Part shown: positions 35,065-46,918 of the stretch, one piece after another
Layout of the letters: each line of letters opens with the position of its first letter
Position numbering within the stretch: position 1 is the first letter of the stretch
Assembly: GCF_020148105.1 (NCBI RefSeq)
Contig: NZ_JAHLZE010000004.1
Span: 1 to 64,000, forward strand
Direction of reading: 5' to 3'
Length of the DNA: 64,000 nt
Origin: Methanobrevibacter sp. TMH8
Lineage (GTDB): Archaea > Methanobacteriota > Methanobacteria > Methanobacteriales > Methanobacteriaceae
Notes under the pieces: generated by a model
What the model saw: the letters and a program-made list of their open reading frames with translations, nothing else
Database searches by the model: none
Told to the model about the DNA's origin: nothing
Made by a program: the position numbers and the translations under genes

Positions 35065-35222
35065 TTTATCGCCTGTAAACATAATTATGTGAATACTATT
35101 ATAGTTAACTTCCCTATAATAATAAATTAATCTAAATTATACAGATTAAATTGATTTTAATATTTATATTAATTTTATATTAATTTACATACAGTTATAT
35201 TTTTATAATTTATATTTTCAAT

Positions 35223-35822
35223 TCATTTTAAGCCAATAACTCTTGTTTGATAATGTTCTGGAAACAATTCAATTGAATTTCCATCTTTTTCATTATCCAT
35301 CAAATATCTAATTTCAACTTCATAATCAGAGCTATTGTCTCTGTTACTTTTCTCTTTAGTAATTTCAAATAGATTATAAACAAGAGTTTCTATGGTTTTA
35401 TAACCAAAGCTATCTAAATTTACATATTGAATATTTTTTCGGTCTTCCAAACTTCGAATTTCATTTTTATCTAATTTTGGAGTTCTATCATCACGTCTTG
35501 TTCCATCAGCAATAGCGGAAACACTATTTTTATTAGCTAAGTCAGCTAACTCTTCAATGACAGATTTATGAAGATAGCTAATCCCATTATTTGGGAACCC
35601 ATCATTCAATATTATATCAACAGATTTATTTAATATATTTTTATCTAATTTCAAAACATTGTGATTTATACCAATGGATTTTGCTGATTTTGAAGCTGAA
35701 ACATAAGAATCATAGACTCCAAAATTTACTGTTAGAAGTTCTACATTAAAACCCATTCTTTTAAGAAGAATAGCCATTAAAGAACTATCTTTCCCTCCAC
35801 TGTACAAAACATATGCTTTCAT
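35223..35822 (-). CDS. PP-loop ATPase, QueC/ExsB-like
   Basis: N-type ATP pyrophosphatase domain with the PP-loop SGGKDSS (8-14), followed by LTVNFGVYDS and ADGTRRDDRTPKL, which carries the second conserved block. 199 residues. These enzymes activate a carbonyl or carboxylate by adenylation, as in RNA base modification. The place within a cluster of ribosomal and RNA-processing genes suggests tRNA or rRNA modification, but the substrate is unknown. No zinc-binding cysteines are present, unlike true QueC. It starts 31 bp after the PDCD5 stop. Confidence 0.75.
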   Translation of the reverse strand: MKAYVLYSGGKDSSLMAILLKRMGFNVELLTVNFGVYDSYVSASKSAKSIGINHNVLKLDKNILNKSVDIILNDGFPNNGISYLHKSVIEELADLANKNSVSAIADGTRRDDRTPKLDKNEIRSLEDRKNIQYVNLDSFGYKTIETLVYNLFEITKEKSNRDNSSDYEVEIRYLMDNEKDGNSIELFPEHYQTRVIGLK

Positions 35823-35853
35823 AATATTAATATAATTATTAATTATTTATTGA

Positions 35854-36210
35854 TTATTTACGAGAGATATTAATCTCTCTTTTTTGACCAGATATCTGCT
35901 GAAGTAAAACTTTTAACTGATCATCAGTTATTTTACCTTTCATTCTTCCGCTTTGAGCCAATTGAATCAGTTGAATTTCGATTTGCTCAACGAACTCTGG
36001 TTTAGTTAATCTGAGGTTAGCTAATCTACTTCGAGCTTCTGGAGTCAAAATCTGCATCATCAACTGCCTTTTTTGTGCTTCCATTTCTTGTTGCATTTGC
36101 TGTTGCTGCATTTGCTGTTGTGCTTGCTGTGCTTGTTGATTTTCATTAGCAGCAGCCTGTTGTTGTAACTCTTGCATTCTTTTACGGCGCAATTCATCAA
36201 GATCACTCAT
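35854..36210 (-). CDS. PDCD5-family DNA-binding protein
   Basis: 118-residue archaeal relative of eukaryotic programmed cell death 5, an all-helical protein that binds nucleic acid or chaperonin. The first 50 residues are rich in Gln and Met ([14 protein letters not shown]), then the core [40 protein letters not shown] precedes ATG 36210. It keeps its usual archaeal position between S19e and the L39e/L31e pair. Confidence 0.93.
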   Translation of the reverse strand: MSDLDELRRKRMQELQQQAAANENQQAQQAQQQMQQQQMQQEMEAQKRQLMMQILTPEARSRLANLRLTKPEFVEQIEIQLIQLAQSGRMKGKITDDQLKVLLQQISGQKREINISRK

Positions 36211-36393
36211 TTTAGGACCTCCAAATATTATTTATGTGAAATAATTATTAATCTAAATTTGTTAATTTTAACTTTAGGAATTAATGAATTAATATTTAAT
36301 ATATAATTTTTTAATAAATTATTTTTTATATAAATATTTTTTATATAAATTATTTTTTAATATAATTTAATATATTATTTTTTAATATATTAA

Positions 36394-36834
36394 TCAGTAT
36401 TTCTCGAGTTCTGGAATATCTTTAATGATTTCTCCAGAAGTTTTATCTAAGAAAGATTTACCTTCAGAGGTAACAATTCTTCCAGCATCTATTTTTTGGA
36501 TATATCCAGCATCTTCAAGTTGGTGTAAAGCTCCTCTAACAATAGCCCCACTACCTTTTCTGAAAGTTTCTGGAGTAACTCCTCTATCTTTTTTTCCACC
36601 ATAGAAAGTTCTTAAACTATTAATTCCAACAGGACCATCAATGTAAACTCTTCTTAAAATAGAAGCACATCTTACATACCACCAGTCAACATTTTCTGGT
36701 TTTCTTTCTTTGTGAACACCAGTCTTGACTAAAGTAGTCCATTCTGGAGCGGAAATTTTATCATTATTTTCATTTAAATCTTTTGCAACTTGATCTATTA
36801 ATAAATCAGCAGGTACATCATATACAGTAGTCAT
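36394..36834 (-). CDS. rps19e: 30S ribosomal protein S19e
   Basis: Winged-helix small-subunit protein of the eukaryote type. [20 protein letters not shown], the [30 protein letters not shown] block and [20 protein letters not shown] are diagnostic. 146 residues, normal. AGGAG precedes ATG 36834. Gap of 268 bp to the yhbY stop upstream. Confidence 0.96.
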   Translation of the reverse strand: MTTVYDVPADLLIDQVAKDLNENNDKISAPEWTTLVKTGVHKERKPENVDWWYVRCASILRRVYIDGPVGINSLRTFYGGKKDRGVTPETFRKGSGAIVRGALHQLEDAGYIQKIDAGRIVTSEGKSFLDKTSGEIIKDIPELEKY

Positions 36835-37102
36835 ATTAATTCTCCTAATAAATTTTAAACACTTTTTATCGAATTAAATGCTTTTATATCTTATTAATAT
36901 TAGATACATTGTTTACAATAATATTATAACCCTGATATTAATATATCAATATTACGTATCAAAATATTCAATCTAATATTATATTAATTAAATTATTAAT
37001 TTTTAATTAAATAAATTTTTAATTAAATAAAACCTTATTTAAGTTTGAATCTTTTAGCACACAGATAACCGATTTCAAACATAGAAATCAATTTAAACAA
37101 TT

Positions 37103-37366
37103 TTAAGGTTTTTTCTTGTAAATTACAGCAACATTTCCTCTTAAATCAACAAGTTTAGATCTTGTTTTTTCAACCATTGCTGTAATATAAGCTTCTTTAT
37201 CATTTGCTATATTTTTAGCAAATCTTAATTTGACAATTTCATTTGCTTTAAGCTGTCTTTTTACTTCTTCAATAACATTATCATTAATTCCAGCTTTTCC
37301 AATATTAATTGTCATGGAATTGAGAGCCCTATTCATCATTTCTTTTTTTGTTAATGTAGTACTCAA
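37103..37366 (-). CDS. YhbY/CRM-domain RNA-binding protein
   Basis: 87-residue single CRM domain, a fold that binds pre-ribosomal RNA in bacteria and archaea and group II introns in plants. Marks: INIGKAGINDNVIEEVKRQLKANEIVKLRF and the closing GNVAVIYKKKP. The probable start is TTG 37366 with GGAG upstream, inside the end of rnp4 (38-bp overlap), which suggests translational coupling. Confidence 0.9.
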   Translation of the reverse strand: MSTTLTKKEMMNRALNSMTINIGKAGINDNVIEEVKRQLKANEIVKLRFAKNIANDKEAYITAMVEKTRSKLVDLRGNVAVIYKKKP

Positions 37367-37700
37367 TTTTAGCTCTCCTTTTTTCTTTTTTTTCCTTTTT
37401 ATAAGGAATTTTCATTATGCAATCACATTCGTGACATTTAATATTTACTTCTCCATTAACTAATCTAACTGATGAGTTATTTCCAGGAGACAAAAATTTG
37501 TAGCAAGTCTTACAATAGCTACGCCCCCATTTAGGAGGGATTTTAGTATTATATTTTTTAGATATTTTACGAGCTAAGCTCACATATCTATGTGATCTTT
37601 CAGGATTGGTTGAAAATTCTTTTTTAGCAATTGAAAACAATATATCCATACGTTCAATAGCTATATCAATCATCCATTTAGGTCTTCTTCCTCTTCGCAA
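37329..37700 (-). CDS. rnp4: RNase P protein component 4 (Rpp21)
   Basis: Subunit of archaeal RNase P, which trims tRNA 5' leaders; works as a pair with Rpp29. N-terminal helices (MRRGRRPKWMIDIAIERMDILF) precede a zinc ribbon of two Cys pairs (CKTC near 58-61 and CHEC near 86-89) and a basic tail. 123 residues from TTG 37700, normal length. It overlaps yhbY and is first in this minus-strand run. Confidence 0.92.
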   Translation of the reverse strand: MRRGRRPKWMIDIAIERMDILFSIAKKEFSTNPERSHRYVSLARKISKKYNTKIPPKWGRSYCKTCYKFLSPGNNSSVRLVNGEVNIKCHECDCIMKIPYKKEKKEKRRAKIEYYINKKRNDE

Positions 37701-38253
37701 TATTAAACCCCATATAATTGGAAAACAAACTATTAAAAGAAATATAATAGGATGTGAAATTATTCAAGTAATTTTAATAAGATTTAATTGTTTTAAATCA
37801 ATACCATAAAAGATAATCTCAACTATTTTAGGTATCAGAAGAGTAATAATAATCTTTTGTATGTTCTATTTAAAAAGACTTTCTATAATTTTATATATCT
37901 TCAATGAAAATTTAAATTTAGAAAAATATATAAACTTTATAAAAATTATAAAAATTTTAAAAAATTTATATGAAATTATATATAAAATTTATATGAAATT
38001 TATATAAAATTTTATTAAATTTTATTGAACTATAATTAAATTTATATAAAACTATATAAAATTTATAATAAAATTTATTATTTATTAAAAAATTGATATA
38101 AATTTAAGTAATAATTTCAATGAAAATTTATTGATTAATAAAATTATTTTAAAACAAATAATCTATCATTAAAATGTATATTTATTCTATCTTAAAAATA
38201 TTACTAATATACTTTTAAAATTTTAAAATTTTGAAAATATAAAAATATAAAAA
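37701..38253. other. AT-rich intergenic region upstream of rnp4
   Basis: Contains ttatataaaattt-type repeats around 37960-38060 that could supply T runs past the AK6 stop as well as TATA-like sites. No gene or RNA is supported. Confidence 0.4.
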
Positions 38254-38865
38254 TTAATCTAAAATCCACTGCATAAAATCAACATCTCCTACTGGAAACT
38301 GTTTTTCATCGAATAAAATAGATTCAACAAGACTTAAAATGTCTTTAACTTCTAAATTAGTAGTATTAATTTCATTAACATTATTTCCATGATTTTCATA
38401 AGCTTCAACAGAACAAACTCCTAAAGCTTCAGCTTCTAAGTTTTCATGAATTTTATCTTCAGAATAATCTCGAGCATTTAGTCTTTTTTGAAGAATATTT
38501 GGGTTTAATCTAAGTACAATTACTTTAAATATATGATTAACAGTATTATCTTTATTAATTTCAATACTACAAAGATGTGAAAGATGTCCTTCAACAATAA
38601 CTATTTTAGGAATATCATCATCACTAAAAAAATAATCAATAGTTTTATTGAGCTTTTTAGAAAGTTTATCAATATCAACAATTTTATATCCTTTTTCTAA
38701 ATCTTTACCTTTTATTAAATTATTTTCAATAGCCAATTCATTAATTTTAATAAGTTTAGAATCATATTTCTTATTTAAAATACCATTAAGATTATCAGCT
38801 ATTGTAGTTTTTCCAACCCCTGGAGTCCCAGTTATGAAAAGGATTATATTATTAATATTATTCAC
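38254..38865 (-). CDS. AK6/Fap7-type nucleotide kinase
   Basis: Adenylate kinase-like P-loop NTPase of the Fap7 group, which assists the last steps of small-subunit maturation in eukaryotes and archaea by acting with S11. P-loop GTPGVGKTT (13-21), VEGHLSHL near 94, LRLNPNILQKRLNARDYSEDKIHENLEAEALGVC (LID and the ENLEAE motif). 203 residues, a little longer than the usual 180. Start GTG 38865 with AGGTG upstream. Placed near the ribosome cluster. Confidence 0.88.
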   Translation of the reverse strand: MNNINNIILFITGTPGVGKTTIADNLNGILNKKYDSKLIKINELAIENNLIKGKDLEKGYKIVDIDKLSKKLNKTIDYFFSDDDIPKIVIVEGHLSHLCSIEINKDNTVNHIFKVIVLRLNPNILQKRLNARDYSEDKIHENLEAEALGVCSVEAYENHGNNVNEINTTNLEVKDILSLVESILFDEKQFPVGDVDFMQWILD

Positions 38866-38964
38866 AAAAACACCTAAATACAGAATTATTATTTAATTAT
38901 CATAAAAAATAAACAAAAACAAATAAGATATAATAAATATAATTAAAAGTTTAATGAATTTGAA

Positions 38965-40059
38965 TCACTTCTTAACAATAATTCTTAAAACATCTTTATC
39001 ATCTAAGACATGATCTGGACCTATTTTTTGCCCTGGAAATTTTACAGAGCTTCCCCAAACTTTAGCATGTCTGAAATTTCTCACAAATTCCCTATGTAAT
39101 TTTCCACAAATATCAATTACAGTAGATCCTTTTTTAACTATAAGAGGATCTTCATAATCAGCCTTTCTACCCTGTGGTTTTAAATATACTCTGATTAAAT
39201 TAAGGTTTTCAAATATTTGATCTCTTAGATAATCAAGATTTAATTTCTTATCTGCAGAAATTGGAATAAAATCATGGATAGATTTCTTTAATTCTTCAAT
39301 GTAACTTTCATCCACAAGATCTACCTTATTTAAAACAACTATAGCTGGAACATAAGCTCTATTAGATTCTAATGCATCAATGAATTGATCCATTGTTACA
39401 TCTCCACGAATTAAAACATCAGCATTGTGCATCCCATATTCATTTATAATAGATCTTATTGTAGCTTCATCAAGATGAGTTAATTTTTCAGTAGAAGATA
39501 CATTGACACCACCCAATTTTTTTCTTCTAACTGTAACATCAGGCTTATTTTCATTAGGACGAATTCCTATATCACGTAATTCTCGCATGATTATATCTAA
39601 ATGCTGAGGATTAAAAACATCAAGAACAATAATAATTAAATCTGCTGTTCTAGCAACCGAAAGAATCTCTCTTCCCCTACCTTTTCCACCAGAAGCACCA
39701 GTAATAATCCCAGGAATATCAAATATTTGAATTTTAGCTCCTCTATATTCCATGATACCTGGAATAATGTCAAGAGTTGTAAATTGATAAGCCCCTACTT
39801 TTGACTCAGCATTAGTTAATTCATTAAGAAGAGTAGATTTTCCAACAGAAGGAAATCCAACAAGTACTGCAGTAGAATCTCCAGATTTCTTTACATGAAA
39901 CCCTTTACCTTTAGTTCCAGAACTTTTTCTTTGTAAAGATTCTTCTTTTAATTTTGATATTTTAGCTTTAAGCTTTCCAATATGGTGAGAAGTAGCTTTA
40001 TTATAAGGAGTTTTTTGAATTTCATCCTCAATCTTCTTTATTTTTTCATCAATATCCAT
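38965..40059 (-). CDS. DRG-family GTPase
   Basis: Obg-related translation GTPase found in all archaea. N-terminal helical segment [31 protein letters not shown]1 [14 protein letters not shown] near 70, G3 [18 protein letters not shown] near 115, G4 NKVDLV near 243, and a C-terminal TGS domain (about 290-364). About 364 residues. I chose ATG 40059, preceded by GTGAG; the frame extends to a GTG at 40068. Binds ribosomes; precise role uncertain. Confidence 0.93.
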   Translation of the reverse strand: MDIDEKIKKIEDEIQKTPYNKATSHHIGKLKAKISKLKEESLQRKSSGTKGKGFHVKKSGDSTAVLVGFPSVGKSTLLNELTNAESKVGAYQFTTLDIIPGIMEYRGAKIQIFDIPGIITGASGGKGRGREILSVARTADLIIIVLDVFNPQHLDIIMRELRDIGIRPNENKPDVTVRRKKLGGVNVSSTEKLTHLDEATIRSIINEYGMHNADVLIRGDVTMDQFIDALESNRAYVPAIVVLNKVDLVDESYIEELKKSIHDFIPISADKKLNLDYLRDQIFENLNLIRVYLKPQGRKADYEDPLIVKKGSTVIDICGKLHREFVRNFRHAKVWGSSVKFPGQKIGPDHVLDDKDVLRIIVKK

Positions 40060-40068
40060 AAAACTCAC

Positions 40069-40495
40069 TAATTATTCATAATACAATTTCATTATTTTAA
40101 ATTATTTTAAATTATTCTAAGATATTCTAAAATACTCTAAAATATTCTAAATTATTCTAAAATATTTTAAACTATTTTAAATTATTTTAAACTTCATGAT
40201 ATAATAATTTTAATTTTTAATTAATCAAATATAAAATTTGTTTTTAATTATTCTAATTTTTATATTATATATTATTGATATTACTTATAAATAATGCATA
40301 AAAAGTTGATTATTATAAAATCTTATTCTAAATAATATTTATAAAAATAGCAAATATCTAATAATTAATTATTAGGAATGATTAATTAAAAATGATTAAT
40401 TAAAAATTAAAATAATAAAAATTTAAAAATAAAGCAATTCCATGAAAATTCATGGAATATACTTAATTTATATTTTACCTAATTTTATGTTTTCA
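40069..40495. other. AT-rich intergenic region between aglB and the DRG gene
   Basis: Repeated ttctaaaatatt-type units at about 40110-40190 lie upstream of the DRG gene. A short inverted repeat CATGAAAATTCATG at 40441-40454 lies past the aglB stop and may help end its transcript. No gene seen. Confidence 0.4.
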
Positions 40496-43243
40496 CTAAG
40501 TCGTAGTATTGGCAGATCCTGTTTCATTTCTCAATGTTGGTATTCCATTTATTTTCCACAGAGAAATTCCGTCTTCTACATGAACCAATTGGAATGCATC
40601 CTGACCAAATCCATTTAGTATAAAGAGTTTTGTAAACATTGAATTTTCAAGCTCTTTACTCATAATAATAGATGTGTATGTTCCATTATCACCAATTACA
40701 AGTAATGTGTAATTTCCACTTTCATTAACAGTCTGGTTTTTCCATACTATACCGTCCTCAATAAGAATCAATCTATTAACTGTAAATGGATTAAAAGTTG
40801 TATTATTTTGAGTTACAACAGGAGTTCCATTTTGATATACAGCTGTAGTAGTTGCATTAGTAGTGTTATTTGCTGTTCCACTTGTAACTTTTGTTTGATA
40901 TAAAATACCATTTTCTTCCAAATTAGTAATATTGGCTTGATAAATACCATTAGCAATTTGTTGAAGTTTAACTGGAGTAGTGGAAACAAAATATTGGTAA
41001 CCCGAACTATTTTGAATATTGAAATCCCAATTTCCAAAGTACGTCCACCAACCAGCTTTTTGAAGCATATCCGAACTCGCTACAAATATAACTGGAGTAG
41101 GATTTGTTGGATGAGTCATATTGACAATTTTATCGGCTTGAACCGAAGTTAAACCATATGTATCCACCATTTTATTTTTAGCTTCTTCTGCAGACAAAGT
41201 TAGAGTATTTTCAAGAATTTCAGCTGATTTCCCACTATCATTAGTATAGTTATCAAGGAGTTGACTTGCATTATCACCACTATATGCCATCATTTGGAAT
41301 ATAGCTGCCGATAGATTCGTATCATTCGTTGTAAGAGCCTTACCTGTCCAAAATGCCCTTATACCTGTCTGAGAACCACCATCAAACAATGTTGGTCTTT
41401 CTGAAGCAATTTCAAATAAGTAACCGAAATCCCACCAAGATGCAAGAGTAGTATCATTAGTAGTGTTCTCATTTATCCAAGTCATGGCATTCCACATTGG
41501 ATCACTAGTACTCGGAATAACAGATTCTGATACTTGATAAGCACCAAATATTGAAGGAGATACAAGAGCTGAAATTATTATAAGCATTACAGCTGTCTTT
41601 GCATACTTAGAACTTTTTATTTCTTTATATCCATAAATCAATAAAGCTGAAATTCCAATCATTGCTAAAAGTATAACTATTGGAATTATAATTGCCATAG
41701 CAGATGATATTTTAAATAATGGAGCAAATATTGTTAAAGTTTGTAAAATTGGATAAAATGTTAATAAAGATCCTCCAATAGCTATAGCCATTAATTTGTT
41801 CTTATCTTCTAACTTATTTTTAACATATGTAACAGCATAACCTGCAAATAAACCTACACAAAGTCCTAATGGTATCATTAATACCATAATAAATCTTGAA
41901 CCTTGAGTAACAGCTATTGCAGATAATAAAATCCATACACCAAATAGAGTTAAATAAAGTAATGTTTCACGTTTACTCTTATTTATATCATCCATTGATT
42001 TAACATCATCCATAGTGAATTCAATAATAGCTCCTTTTTCTTTACTTTCTTTAACTTTAGAAGCAGATTTTCTTTGACCTTTTGGTGGTTTTTTATTTTT
42101 ACCATTAACTGTTTTAATTGAACGTAATTTCCATAATTTTTGAGCCATAAGAATTAATATAGCAAATGCTCCGAAAACAGCTACGATTCCACCTACACCA
42201 TTAATTACTCCTCCTGCATTAGCTGAAAAAGCCCCTGATATTCCTCCATAAAGAAGGTTCGGAATCTGTAGCTCTGCAACAGATATATATACATTAGGGT
42301 ATGCAGCTGCAGATGCTAATGATTGAATCTGAGTAGCACCAATAAGACTAAAAGGTGCTTGAATAACAGAATCGAAACCATTCGTTAATGCGAGCCCAAT
42401 AAATCCAATTAGTGCAATGGCTACAATTGAAAAAATCTCTTTTTGATCTACAAACCACGAAAGAATGTTAGAATAATCTTTTATTGGTTTAATCATTCCT
42501 ACTTTGAGTATAAATCCTAGAGCTAAATATACTAGGAAAAAGATAACTAGCATACCTAAATAAAATACATAACCATCCCATGCCAAAGAGAATAATACCA
42601 TTGTGAAAACAGTTAATATAATATAAATTATTCTATAAAGTAATTTACTCGACCTTATACTTTCAATAAAGAATAGAACTAAGAATAATGGTAAAACTAC
42701 ATTAAACATATCTGTATCAAAGAACCCTACAAATGTGTGAGAGAAATAATTAGGTGCCAGAGCAACTATCAACGCAGCTGTTGCACCACCATAATTATTT
42801 GTAACTCTCCTAACTATTATAAATGCAGGTATTGCAGCAAGAGGAGATATTATTGCTGTAGCATAAAATGCAACCTCTGTCAATGACATATTCGAAAACA
42901 TATTGGCAATGTAATATAAGAAAGATGTGACATATACAATCATTGGACGATAGTCTGCACTTCTACCATCTGGAGCATATGAAAGTGTATCCCATGGAGT
43001 CCCATTTAGAATTTCATCACCCATATGTCCATATTGCATGTAATTTTGTGTCATACGTAAGTTGTAGTATGAATCCATCTCAGTAAAGTAAGGAAGTCCA
43101 CTAGAATCTTTGTAATAACCTTGCTGGTCAGCAGGAAGAACTGATAAATCAGCAGATTGAAACCTTAAAAAGGAAACAAATGCGACTATTACCACTACTA
43201 TCGCTACTGCCTTTAATATCGACATTAGTTTATCTCTATCCAT
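40496..43243 (-). CDS. aglB: Oligosaccharyltransferase AglB (STT3)
   Basis: Transfers the lipid-linked glycan to Asn in N-x-S/T sequons of exported proteins. A membrane region of about 11-13 spans fills residues 1-570. The first catalytic Asp is in TEMDSYYNLRM near 56-66, a second acidic loop is FVGFFDTDMFN near 170. The hallmark WWDFGY lies at about 603-608. The rest, to 915, is an extracellular domain, itself rich in sequons. I chose ATG 43243, directly after GATGATTTTT; ATG 43252 lies inside that site. A linker at about 385-410 is Lys-rich (cytoplasmic loop). Confidence 0.93.
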   Translation of the reverse strand: MDRDKLMSILKAVAIVVVIVAFVSFLRFQSADLSVLPADQQGYYKDSSGLPYFTEMDSYYNLRMTQNYMQYGHMGDEILNGTPWDTLSYAPDGRSADYRPMIVYVTSFLYYIANMFSNMSLTEVAFYATAIISPLAAIPAFIIVRRVTNNYGGATAALIVALAPNYFSHTFVGFFDTDMFNVVLPLFLVLFFIESIRSSKLLYRIIYIILTVFTMVLFSLAWDGYVFYLGMLVIFFLVYLALGFILKVGMIKPIKDYSNILSWFVDQKEIFSIVAIALIGFIGLALTNGFDSVIQAPFSLIGATQIQSLASAAAYPNVYISVAELQIPNLLYGGISGAFSANAGGVINGVGGIVAVFGAFAILILMAQKLWKLRSIKTVNGKNKKPPKGQRKSASKVKESKEKGAIIEFTMDDVKSMDDINKSKRETLLYLTLFGVWILLSAIAVTQGSRFIMVLMIPLGLCVGLFAGYAVTYVKNKLEDKNKLMAIAIGGSLLTFYPILQTLTIFAPLFKISSAMAIIIPIVILLAMIGISALLIYGYKEIKSSKYAKTAVMLIIISALVSPSIFGAYQVSESVIPSTSDPMWNAMTWINENTTNDTTLASWWDFGYLFEIASERPTLFDGGSQTGIRAFWTGKALTTNDTNLSAAIFQMMAYSGDNASQLLDNYTNDSGKSAEILENTLTLSAEEAKNKMVDTYGLTSVQADKIVNMTHPTNPTPVIFVASSDMLQKAGWWTYFGNWDFNIQNSSGYQYFVSTTPVKLQQIANGIYQANITNLEENGILYQTKVTSGTANNTTNATTTAVYQNGTPVVTQNNTTFNPFTVNRLILIEDGIVWKNQTVNESGNYTLLVIGDNGTYTSIIMSKELENSMFTKLFILNGFGQDAFQLVHVEDGISLWKINGIPTLRNETGSANTTT

Positions 43244-44087
43244 AAAAATCATCTAATATTTTGAATTAAAATCATGAATGTTAAATCATGAATATCTAAG
43301 TTAATAATCATATCACCTATAATTTATTCTATAAATTATAATACTAAAATATTATTATACTAAAATAATTTATAGTATCTAAATCACATGCCAAAGACAA
43401 AGATTTAAATAAAATTATAATTTCATAATAACTTTTATCATGAAACTAGTAATTCTCTAATATCACAACAATAATTCTATTTTTATCATAAAAATAAGAG
43501 TATTACTATAATCATTTATATTATTATAATTATATCGTATCATATATGATTATCAAATTAATAAATATTATCCTAAGTATTTATTGTTCTACCTTATTAA
43601 ATTCTACTATTTTTCCCATGATTTAATTTGATATTAACTATATTATAGATAAAGAAAATAGTATTCTATTAATTTTTAAATCATAAAATACAATTTATAT
43701 AAAATTTAATTAAAATATTTTTATAAGAATTATCGTGAAACTTTATGTTTAAAATTAGATAAAACTCAATATAAAATTAATACTTTTTAAAATAGTATTT
43801 TATAAATATAATTAAGGATAATAACACATTTTAAACAATTTTAATAAAACTATATTATTCATTATTAAGTTATGATTAAACATGTATAGTTAAATAAAAT
43901 GAGATAGCTTTTAAATAATTTGATTAATTATATTAAATATAATATATAATTAATAAAATAATATAGATTAAACTAATATTATAGATTAAAATAATTATAA
44001 ATTAAAAGTTTAATAAATTAAAAATAAAATAATTAAAAGACATAGAATAAAGAATTAAAAAATAAGTTCCTAATAATTAAAGAACTA
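43244..44087. other. 840-bp AT-rich intergenic region upstream of aglB
   Basis: No supported ORF, tRNA or strong hairpin. Simple runs such as attataaatt dominate the part next to the topA stop. The longest featureless gap in the window together with 62744-63540. Confidence 0.45.
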
Positions 44088-46271
44088 TTAATCTTCTGAT
44101 TTCTTAGCTAATTTTTCTTCTAAATCTTCTAAAGAAGATGTAAATTTACATTTTGGAAATCCACTACAACCTACAAACTCACCATATCGACCATGTCTTT
44201 TAAGAAGATCTTTACCACATTCTGGGCATTGGCCTACAACTTCAGCTTCTTTCAGTTGAGAATGATCAACCCCACATTTAGGATCTAAACAAGCTTTACG
44301 CCTTGATTTTCCTCTTCCAAATGAAATTGTAGGTAAACCACATTTTTCACATTTACCCCTTAAGACTTCAGATCCTTTTGGAAGTGAATAGATAGTATTA
44401 CAATCAGGATAATTGGAACAACCTACAAATGAAGATTTAGTTTTTGGAGAAAATCTAACTACTAAATTTCCTCCACAAGCACATTTCCCCACAATCCTAC
44501 TCTCTTGATAAGCATTATAAAGTCCTTCACCAATCTTAAGATTATTTTTGTCAATATCATCTAATATATCCAAAACTTCTTTTTTTGCATCTTCAACAAC
44601 TTTATCTTTACTTACTTTATTAGCCATTATTCCTTCAAGCTCTTTTTCAAGATCTCGTGTAAGTTCTTCACTAGTAAGATTTTTACAGTATTCTCTAAGA
44701 TTATCTATGATATTCATTCCCAATTGATTTACTTCAATCTTTTTACCAGATATATACTTCCTATCATATAATTTAGCTATTATATCTGCTCTAGTTGCTT
44801 TTGTACCTAGCTCTCTTTTTTCTAATTCTTTTATAAGAGAAGCTTCATTGTATCGTGCAGGAGGTTTAGTTTCTTTTTCTTCTGATAAAATTTCATTTAC
44901 TTTAATTTTTTCTCCTTTTTTAAGAGGAGGAAAAATATCTTCTTCAATTTTACGGAAAGGATAATGACTTAACCATCCCATATAGGAAACTCTTTTTCTT
45001 TTAAAGAAAAATTTCTCTTGATCAACACTTAAATCACATCTCAATGTTTCTAACTTTGAATCTTCTGAAAAAACACTAATGAATCTATAAACAATAAGTT
45101 CATAAATTTTTGCACTATCTGTATCTAACTTAGTTGGAACTATTCCAGTAGGATGGATAGCTGGGTGAGCAGCATCAGTTTTTTTACCCTCATTAGGTTT
45201 TGTTTTTTGATTAAGTTCATCAATATGTTTTTTAAATGCCTCATTAGAAGATAGTTGTTTAAATATTTTATCAAATTCAAGACTTTCTGGTAATTTTTGA
45301 GATGAAGTACGTGGATAAGAAGTATATCCTTCAGTGTAAAGATTTTGAGCTATTGTTTGAGTCTTTTTTGGACTAAATCCAAAAACTGTATGGGCTTCTG
45401 ATTGTAACCCTCCTAAATTAAATGGTATTGGAGGTTTTCTAGTAGTTTCAGATATTTTTACCTTATCAATAGTTGCATCAGCACCTTGACAACTTTCAAA
45501 GATATTTTCTGCTCTTTTTTTATCAAATATTTTACCTTCAACATGATCAGCTACTATATCTTCTTTTTCAGATTTATTATCAAGTAATGCTTTAATTAAC
45601 CAGTAAGGTTCTGGAACAAATTTTTGTATTTCTTTTTCCCTATCTACCAAAATTGTAAGAGTTGGAGTCTGAACTCTTCCTGCAGAAAGCTGTAAATATT
45701 TATACTTTGCTTTTCTAACAGCCCCAGTCAGAGCTTTAGAAATATTAACACCAAAATAGAAATCAACAATGTGCCTAGCTATTCCACCATCTACTTGAGG
45801 AATATCTAGCTCAATCTGATTATTATAAGCTTCAAGTAAGTCTTTTTTAGTTAAAGTTGAAAATTTCATTCTAGAAGTAATATTGATTGAATCTTCACCA
45901 CATGCATATTTTAATGCATTGAAACCGATTAAAGTCCCTTCAATATCATAATCACAAGCATGAATATACTTATCTGCACCTTTACCAAGTTTTTTTATCG
46001 CATAAACATAGTCTTTAACATAATTTAAGTTTTTTTGTGTTTCATATGCTGGAACCCATTTCAAATCAAAATAAACTTTTTCCTTTTGATTTTTAGGGGT
46101 TAAACTATATAAATGTCCTACTGCAGATATTATAGTAATTTTCTTATCTTTTTCATCAATTTCCCAATAATTCACTTTCTTACCATATTTCAATTTAGTA
46201 GGACTAGATGAAAGAGCTTGAGCTATTTTTTCAGCAGATTTAGGTTTTTCGCAGATGATTACTTCATGCAT
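44088..46271 (-). CDS. topA: DNA topoisomerase I (type IA)
   Basis: Relaxes negative supercoils by cutting one strand. TOPRIM domain about 1-140 (start [20 protein letters not shown], with the acidic HACDYDIEG near 104-112), then the toroidal body with the catalytic tyrosine Tyr319 in [12 protein letters not shown]. Three four-Cys zinc ribbons follow at about 595-715. 727 residues, normal for archaeal topoisomerase I/III-like enzymes. GTGATATA precedes ATG 46271. Transcribed alone. Confidence 0.94.
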   Translation of the reverse strand: MHEVIICEKPKSAEKIAQALSSSPTKLKYGKKVNYWEIDEKDKKITIISAVGHLYSLTPKNQKEKVYFDLKWVPAYETQKNLNYVKDYVYAIKKLGKGADKYIHACDYDIEGTLIGFNALKYACGEDSINITSRMKFSTLTKKDLLEAYNNQIELDIPQVDGGIARHIVDFYFGVNISKALTGAVRKAKYKYLQLSAGRVQTPTLTILVDREKEIQKFVPEPYWLIKALLDNKSEKEDIVADHVEGKIFDKKRAENIFESCQGADATIDKVKISETTRKPPIPFNLGGLQSEAHTVFGFSPKKTQTIAQNLYTEGYTSYPRTSSQKLPESLEFDKIFKQLSSNEAFKKHIDELNQKTKPNEGKKTDAAHPAIHPTGIVPTKLDTDSAKIYELIVYRFISVFSEDSKLETLRCDLSVDQEKFFFKRKRVSYMGWLSHYPFRKIEEDIFPPLKKGEKIKVNEILSEEKETKPPARYNEASLIKELEKRELGTKATRADIIAKLYDRKYISGKKIEVNQLGMNIIDNLREYCKNLTSEELTRDLEKELEGIMANKVSKDKVVEDAKKEVLDILDDIDKNNLKIGEGLYNAYQESRIVGKCACGGNLVVRFSPKTKSSFVGCSNYPDCNTIYSLPKGSEVLRGKCEKCGLPTISFGRGKSRRKACLDPKCGVDHSQLKEAEVVGQCPECGKDLLKRHGRYGEFVGCSGFPKCKFTSSLEDLEEKLAKKSED

Positions 46272-46918
46272 TATATCACTTTATATTTCATTGAATTATA
46301 CTACTGACAAGTTATAATAATATTAAATAATATTTTATAATTTATGTTTTATAGTTTATAGTTTATATTTTAAATTTTAATCAATATTTCTTAATTTCAT
46401 AATTTTTTAATTTTTTAATTTCTTATATCCATTCCCCAATTTTATAATTATATATTAATTATAAAACAACAATATAATTTTTATATATTTGTTAGTTCAA
46501 TTAGTTTATTGTGAAACTATGTGAGTTTTTATTATAAAAACCTTATCTATTTTTAAATTTTTTAATACAAATATTATTAATAGTAATATTTATAGTTTTT
46601 GATTGTTTATAACTAAAAACTCTAGAAAAATAAAAATGATAATAGTTGATAAATAAACATATAATTATCAATTAATTCATCAAATATCGAATTAAAAAAT
46701 TAAATATAATAATATAAATTAAAATAAATTGTATAAAGTGAGATAGAGTGAAATAAAATTGAATAATAAAAAATATAATAGTATAAAATATTATAATATA
46801 AAATAGAGTAATATAGAATATAATGATATAGAATAGAGTAATATAAGATAAGTAAATATAATTAAAATATAATATAATAAAAAATAAAAAATATCTAGCT
46901 ATTAAAGAATAAAACTAA
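46272..46918. other. AT-rich intergenic region upstream of topA
   Basis: The half next to the zinc-ribbon gene (about 46730-46880) has repeated agagtaatata(g/a)aata units, giving T/A runs past that gene's stop. The other half carries presumptive topA promoter sequence. No gene seen. Confidence 0.4.

Noticed and set aside
37035-37082. 15-residue frame MFEIGYLCAKRFKLK on the minus strand between yhbY and S19e
   Set aside because: No Shine-Dalgarno site and too short to support; probably chance.
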